This document shows, in pieces, positions 58,885 through 64,000 of a stretch of DNA of 64,000 nt. Origin of the DNA: Echinometra lucunter (taxonomy: Eukaryota > Echinodermata > Echinoidea > Camarodonta > Echinometridae); contig CM057160.1 of NCBI GenBank assembly GCA_029962745.1, positions 350,501 to 414,500 of the forward strand, in the 5' to 3' direction. The notes beneath the pieces were generated by a model. It did no database searches, was not told the origin of the DNA, and saw nothing but the letters and a program-made list of their open reading frames with translations. The position numbers were made by a program, and so were the translations under genes. Position 1 is the first letter of the stretch. Each line of letters begins with the position of its first letter.

Positions 58885-59700
58885 GAATGAGTTCAGTAAA
58901 GAATAGAGTTTTACAAAACCCATTGTACGATGCGTATCAGTGGAAAAAGTATACCCACCCTGAAGCGCTTCTAAATAGAAGGTTATAGAAACCCCTAACC
59001 CTAACCATACCTTCCAAATTTATTGCATGGTATACGAGTAATTCCATTTCTGTTTAATGATACGATATTTATTACTTTCGTGCCACGGGTGAATCAGCAA
59101 CAGGTTTTTTTGAAAAGCGTCGTCAAAATCTATTTGTTCCATGTTTGGGCTGATGCGACAAAATTAATGTTGGTGAAGCTACATGCATGTGTACATGTAG
59201 TCTTAAATTCTTTTAAAATTTGAATCCTGCTTGGTGTTTTGATTTTTCATTGTGTGAAATAATCCAGAGTCTTTAGAGTTTCACAGGAGGTCCTTGTTTC
59301 AATTCATAGGATAACCGCATTTCTTCTAAACAGCCTGATAACTCCGTTTAACACACCAATATCTAAAATCTTGCGGCTCTTTAAATGATTGCAGCATTTC
59401 ATCTTCAAGTTGGTAAGGTGCATCTCGAATAACACACTAACTAAAAGGCATGACTTCAAAAATTTAGGAAAGCAAAGGAGGGTATGGTTGAACAGTACTA
59501 AACTAGTAGCTATCAGAACTTCCATGAAAAAAGAAAAGCTTCACTTTCTATGCATTCAAATTCGCCCAAATCGGTTTTGCCATAAATTGTCATTCACTTT
59601 TCCCGTTTAATCATTCAATATAGCTTTGGGTCGAAGGGTTTCTATATCATTCAATTAAAAAACTACTTAGCTAGTGTAAGGTTGTTATTTTGTCATCATT
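58885..59700. other. 3' flank of Ig receptor 2
   Basis: Non-coding. No clear polyadenylation signal near the stop. Contains a CCCTAACCCTAA at 58992 that is too short to mean telomeric DNA. Confidence 0.4.
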
Positions 59701-60056
59701 AGGTGGTCTGTCATCTTTGACAGATCACCTTTTAAATTCGCCTGAATTTTCTTTATTACTTTTATTCCTTCCACCCACTTTTTTGTGGAGTCTAAATCTC
59801 AGAATTGGCTGGTTCAAATTGCATGAATTTTTGGTCACTTATTCAGTTCTTATAAGATCTAGCTTTTCCAATAATTTTCATGTTCATCCAATCATCGTGA
59901 CGTCATCCAAGCGCCATTTTGTGAAAATCACCTTAAGGTCATATCTTCAAAACGGAAGGTCATTTCTCATTCATATTTGGCATGATCAAAGTTGATTTAA
60001 ATCCAATTAATTCCAGTTACCAGACGCGCGTCAGCGCGCGCGCAAAAATTAAAAAT
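59701..60056 (+). repeat. Hairpin-headed dispersed repeat, copy C
   Basis: Diverged member of the family at 15928 and 24711. The stem GGTGGTCTGTC / GACAGATCACC is 11 bp including a G-T pair, with a six-base loop. Downstream blocks CGTGACGTCATCCAAGCGCC, ATTTTGTGAAAATCA and a CGCGCGCGC run are in the same order. It ends next to the LINE relic. Confidence 0.75.
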
Positions 60057-60700
60057 GCTCAGAATCGTCTCAAATTCATTTTCATAACTTTAAAAAGCAA
60101 GACAGCATCATGGGCATACATGTTTACCTTGCATCCCATATGGGAAATTGATTGAGGAACAATAGTGGCCCCAGGATTGAGCCTTGAGGGACCCCGTGTT
60201 GAATAAATTATCCAGAATATTTAACGAAATCTCATGGTCTACCGTATCGAAAGCTTTCTTTAAATCGATGTTAAGTGCACTAGTGGTCATACCTTCATTC
60301 ATATTCATTAAAATATAATCGGTTACATCAAGTACGGTGGACTGGGTAGAGTGTCTGGGCCTGAACCCTGACTGCTGTGGACAAACGTAATTTGAATTTT
60401 GTAAAAATCCATACAACTGGTTGTGCACCGCTCTTTCTAGTATTTTGGATACCAACGGTAAGACCGATATAGGCTGTAATCTTCAACTCGGTTACGATCC
60501 CCTTCTTTAAAAAGAGAAGTAACAGTTGCTATTTTCCATTCCTCTGGAAATTTTCCAGAGGAGAGAGATAATTTCATAATGTACGTTAAGGAATGTAATA
60601 TGGCTGGACATGCAGCCTTCAGGAGCTTACATGTTATATTATCAATCCCGTGGCTTTCTTATTGGGCATGGAACGAATCTGTTTTTAAACTCTAGGCCTA
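60056..60700 (-). pseudogene. LINE reverse transcriptase relic with a mutated catalytic motif
   Basis: The minus strand reads EEWKIATVTSLFKEGDRN, VLPLVSKILERAVHNQLY, QSGFRPRHSTQS, motif A IDLKKAFDTVDHE, then (other frame) motif B GVPQGSILGPLLFL, then (third frame) motif C MYAHDAVLLF. About 40 residues between motifs A and B are missing. The catalytic YADD is YAHD. Three frames, a deletion and a lost aspartate mean no activity. Clade CR1/Jockey-like (inference). Confidence 0.85.
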
Positions 60701-60781
60701 TAAGATAATATTTAACAGGTATATTTGGTAACCTTACTAAGAAATTATGATAAACCTCGCTGGTCCAGTAATTCGATGCTG

Positions 60782-61146
60782 TTTTTACGAACCGGCATAC
60801 GAAGCCTCACTGCGCGAAAACAAGTTTCCGAGATAATCGCGTTTAAAGACTTTGCCCATTTAACATGCTAATTTTAATTTTCGTTTAATTATCGTAGAAT
60901 TGAATGTGTTCTAAGAGTGGCATCTATCCTCCCACATGCATAGAATATTTAAGAAAGAAACGCAGTATTTTAGTTTTAATCTCTCTTTGAATTGGTATGC
61001 CGGTTCGTAAAAACACGCGTTTGCGCATTTTACATAGCGCATGTACTTAAGGCATTATTTTACGAACCGGCACTCGTAATGATATGCCGGTTCGTAAAAC
61101 TCGCGCATGCATGGCTGCGCGTAGGCAAGCTATACGAACCGGCATA
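60782..61146. repeat. Five alternating copies of TATGCCGGTTCGTAAAA
   Basis: Copies lie at 60782-60799 (-), 60996-61012 (+), 61058-61072 (-), 61083-61099 (+) and 61131-61146 (-). The last four form two adjacent hairpins (60996-61072 and 61083-61146). Inner sequences differ, both with GCGCAT/GCGC words. An ORF over them is incidental. Confidence 0.75.
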
Positions 61147-61396
61147 TGGATTATACACACAGTTCTTAACGGGATTGGGTTCAAGGGGTTCAAGGTCAAT
61201 CTTTAATTTGTCCATCTGGGATTGAAAAATCACCGTATAATCCTGACATATAATGCATACTGAATTAAATGAACAATTTGTATTCGTACCTACTATTTCA
61301 TTCATGTTTAATATCCCTTTCATCCATTAATTCCTTCTCATGACCTGTCCTTGTTTCTAAAGTCTACCCCCCCCCCCCAGCAAAAAATACCCCTTT

Positions 61397-61434
<38 letters not shown>

Positions 61435-63454
61435 TCTCAGCTTTATTTTCATTATTTCGTTTCCAGAAAAAAAAAACTGCTCCATTTCCCCATGAACACA
61501 TCCCTTTACTATCATAATTCCATTCTCTTCTCTCATCTTCCAAACCTGTAGCACGTTCTTGACATTCCAATCTCAATCTCATCCCTCATTGATATCGACA
61601 TCATCCAGTTCTTTAAAGACAGCATGATTCTTAGTACGTTTCAAGCTAATATGAAATACATCTAATAAAACATTTAAAAGGAATTGAATCAAGTCATTAT
61701 AACATGAAACAAAAATAAGACAGATCTCCAAAATAAAAGTTAGGCCTTCATTATTGATTTTAGAATGCTACAAAAACAAAACTCCTTCATTTTAACCGAG
61801 AATTAATACATTCAACAGTTCAAGCAAACTTTTGTACAGACAGTTCAATGTAACCATTAAAAAATACTGTGTGGTCATTAAAAATTGAAATTACGAACGA
61901 CCAGAGGCTCACTAGAAATAAACAAATAGGTTCTGAAGTTATCATCAGTTCATTTGCACAAAAATGGAGAGGAAAAAAACAACACGGTTTTAAGATTGGA
62001 TCGTTTGGTCGTTACCAATTTACATCAAATAAAATTTTCCATACATTCCATGCATGTGTAGAAACGTGACAGATAAGGAAATAAGGGAACTTTAAAAAGA
62101 GGTGAAGCTTTACAGGGTTAATAATTCCTCCTACATATCAAGTAACTGAACTGTAAAACAAAACAAAGAAAGTAAGAATTAAAAATTTAAAAATGATAAT
62201 TCATTACAACTACACATACAATTAATCAAGGGGGGGGGGGAACTTGGGCCCTGTCAGTTGTAACTTGTCCACTTTAATGATACTGATGTATGTAACATTT
62301 TTATGTTACATTTATTTCTGTGTTATTTTGCATATCTATTCTCTTTGATTTCTATATTGTCTTCTTATAAAGTGGATTATCAAATTACTTAACATAAAAG
62401 CCTATGATGAGTTACAGTCAGGTTGTACATAACTTATGTAACTATTGTACACAGTGAAGAGTAAACAGTAAAATGAAACATTATCACTTAAATCAAGGTA
62501 TAAACTTTATAACATGAAAAACAACTGCTTTGACATTCATAGCAAAATGTGTATACAGGTACATTTGCATTTAGCAACATAATACTTTTTTCAAACTCAG
62601 TTATACCATTTGATGGAAACCCAAATGCATTTCATTGAAAAATTCATCAGTACAAATGAATAAATGACAAGAAGTAATTCAGTATCAATTATACATATTA
62701 GGTATAAAGTTTTTGTTTGATAACATAAGACAAGTGGGTTTTCATATAAAAACCTTTTCACGTTCATATTTTGAAAATTATGAATATGCATCAACAGTAC
62801 TGTGCAAAATTCATTTCTTATTATCCCTTCTCTAATTTCTATATTATTTCACACACTGTATTTAGAATTAGAAATAAATGTATCTGAAATTATGCATTAC
62901 ACAAAAACATCACATTCAAGCAAATAAGTATGTCTGATTTTAATCATATTGATTAATGAAATACAAATCACGTTTATTAATTCAATTAGACAACTGCATG
63001 AGCATCAGTAATGAACGGGGCTAAGAGAAGTTGATTATAAAGTTCCCTTCTTTTTTTGATACTGTAAACACATATAAATAAACACATACGAAACAATGTG
63101 TCTACTTACTTAAATCCAACAAGTGGGCTTCAGCTCTTTTATAATAATTTCATGACAAACTTATCTGAATTGAACTGAACCAAATCTTGTTTGTATGAGC
63201 AATCTCAATGATGAGATTTTATCATGGTCATGTCGTGCATCAACAGCTGCATCATGGCATCAACTTCAGAGGCATCCTAAAATAGTGTTATATGCATTTA
63301 GCATTAGGATAAGGGTTAATTCATATCATTTGAGAATTAAAATACAATTTTTTTTTTCAAAATTGTTTCAGGGGAATAAATGTTGCAAATATGCAAATGA
63401 AAGTCAAAACATAATAAAGGTTAATCTAGCAGTCTGATGCTGCAGAAGGAAAAA
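61147..63454. other. Gene-free AT-rich stretch
   Basis: Apart from the microsatellite above, no repeat, exon or splice-bounded ORF was recognised. Small ORFs (61869, 62597, 63195) lack domains. Confidence 0.5.
61397..61440. repeat. (CT)n(CA)n microsatellite
   Basis: Compound CT then CA repeat; a poly-C run precedes it at 61368-61379. Confidence 0.9.
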
Positions 63455-63722
63455 AAAAGTGCGCGGAGCGGGATGGGAGCGGGGAGGGAACGGGGATGGC
63501 CGCACCCTTTCGAGAGAACCCCCCCCCCCCCCCGGTTGTCTCGAAAGGGTGGGTTGCGTGTGGGGAGTGAAATTAACGCACCCATTCGCGGAAACCAGAG
63601 GGGCTTGTCTCGAAAGGGTGTGTTGAGTAGTCTGATGTACCAGCCATTTTTTGTTAATGTAATTTTAAAAAAAAAGTAGGAAAGGAGACAGGCAGTTGGC
63701 TATCACCTGATGGGGTGTCCAA
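63455..63722 (+). repeat. Dispersed repeat with CTCGAAAGGGT palindromes, copy 2
   Basis: Counterpart of 52190-52510 in the same orientation. The match stops at 63722, where an unrelated sequence starting GGCACGGATCCGGGG begins, a common type of transposon end. The first copy continues past the equivalent point. Confidence 0.8.
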
Positions 63723-63856
63723 GGCAGGCACGGATCCGGGGGGCGTCTTTTTTTTCCCTACCGTTACTGCGTAAAATTGCAGAACTTCACTCAGGAAGCG
63801 ACTTGTGCGAGAGGCTACACAGAACACACGGCTTATTAGGGTTAATAACTGCTTTT

Positions 63857-63874
63857 CGCCCGAAGCTTCGGGCG
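63857..63874. repeat. Perfect 18 bp GC-rich palindrome
   Basis: CGCCCGAAGCTTCGGGCG, with no spacer, in otherwise AT-rich sequence after 63723. The surrounding 63723-64000 has no recognised gene. Confidence 0.7.
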
Positions 63875-64000
63875 TCCATCAACCAACTATCGCGGTGTCA
63901 GCTGCACTTCAATACATGAACAATTCCATCCAAAACTATATAAACCTCTCATAATTCTCTACCACAAAGTATGAGTGACTTTTGATATAGTTATTTTTCT

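Noticed and set aside
58991..59006. Telomere-like CCCTAACCCTAACC
   Set aside because: Only about two units, in ordinary sequence; chance or a trivial repeat.
63710..63919. 69-codon ORF at the right end
   Set aside because: It begins in the dispersed repeat and crosses into unrelated sequence; no domain and no splice or start support.

Overview
The window looks like nuclear DNA from an invertebrate animal, most plausibly a marine deuterostome such as an echinoderm. It is AT-rich with very low coding density. Splice-signal-bounded exons are present, several LINE clades have left degraded remnants, many small inverted-repeat (MITE-like) elements are scattered through it, and there is a tRNA-derived SINE and a solo LTR. 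The species assignment is inference; no marker gene is present. Four runs of exactly 500 N (1451-1950, 17342-17841, 40451-40950, 52951-53450) look like assembly placeholder gaps.

Layout. 0-5.3 kb: repeats, including a decayed minus-strand LINE. 5.36-6.9 kb: the 3' exons of an LRR-like gene, with a candidate last exon encoding a polybasic tail and a CaaX-like end. 6.9-10 kb: its probable 3' UTR and small repeats. 10.1-25.3 kb: a segmental duplication, 10129-16505 and 17842-25258, whose copies differ by clean insertions. The uninterrupted copy shows the empty site for each, so element ends can be read directly. 25-42 kb: gene-poor DNA with tandem duplications, MITEs, a SINE, LINE relics and one exon-like stub cut by a gap.

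42.6-58.9 kb is the most interesting part. It holds two tandem, intact, intronless genes for type I membrane immunoglobulin-superfamily receptors (713 and 709 residues). Their cytoplasmic tails carry a conserved array of about eleven tyrosines, including YxxP, YxxI and YxN sites. The first gene sits at the edge of a 2.5 kb palindrome whose two arms both carry its 5' flank, and the second gene has a third copy of that flank. A solo LTR, a LINE relic and a 1.05 kb TA-flanked DNA element lie between the genes. 59-64 kb: a repeat with a conserved hairpin, a dead LINE reverse transcriptase and an alternating inverted-repeat cluster.

How the genes relate: the Ig receptors are a recent local gene-family expansion in which the signalling tail is best conserved and the membrane-proximal ectodomain least. 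Together with the LRR-like exons this would fit a receptor-rich or immune-type neighbourhood, but nothing in the sequence proves an immune role.
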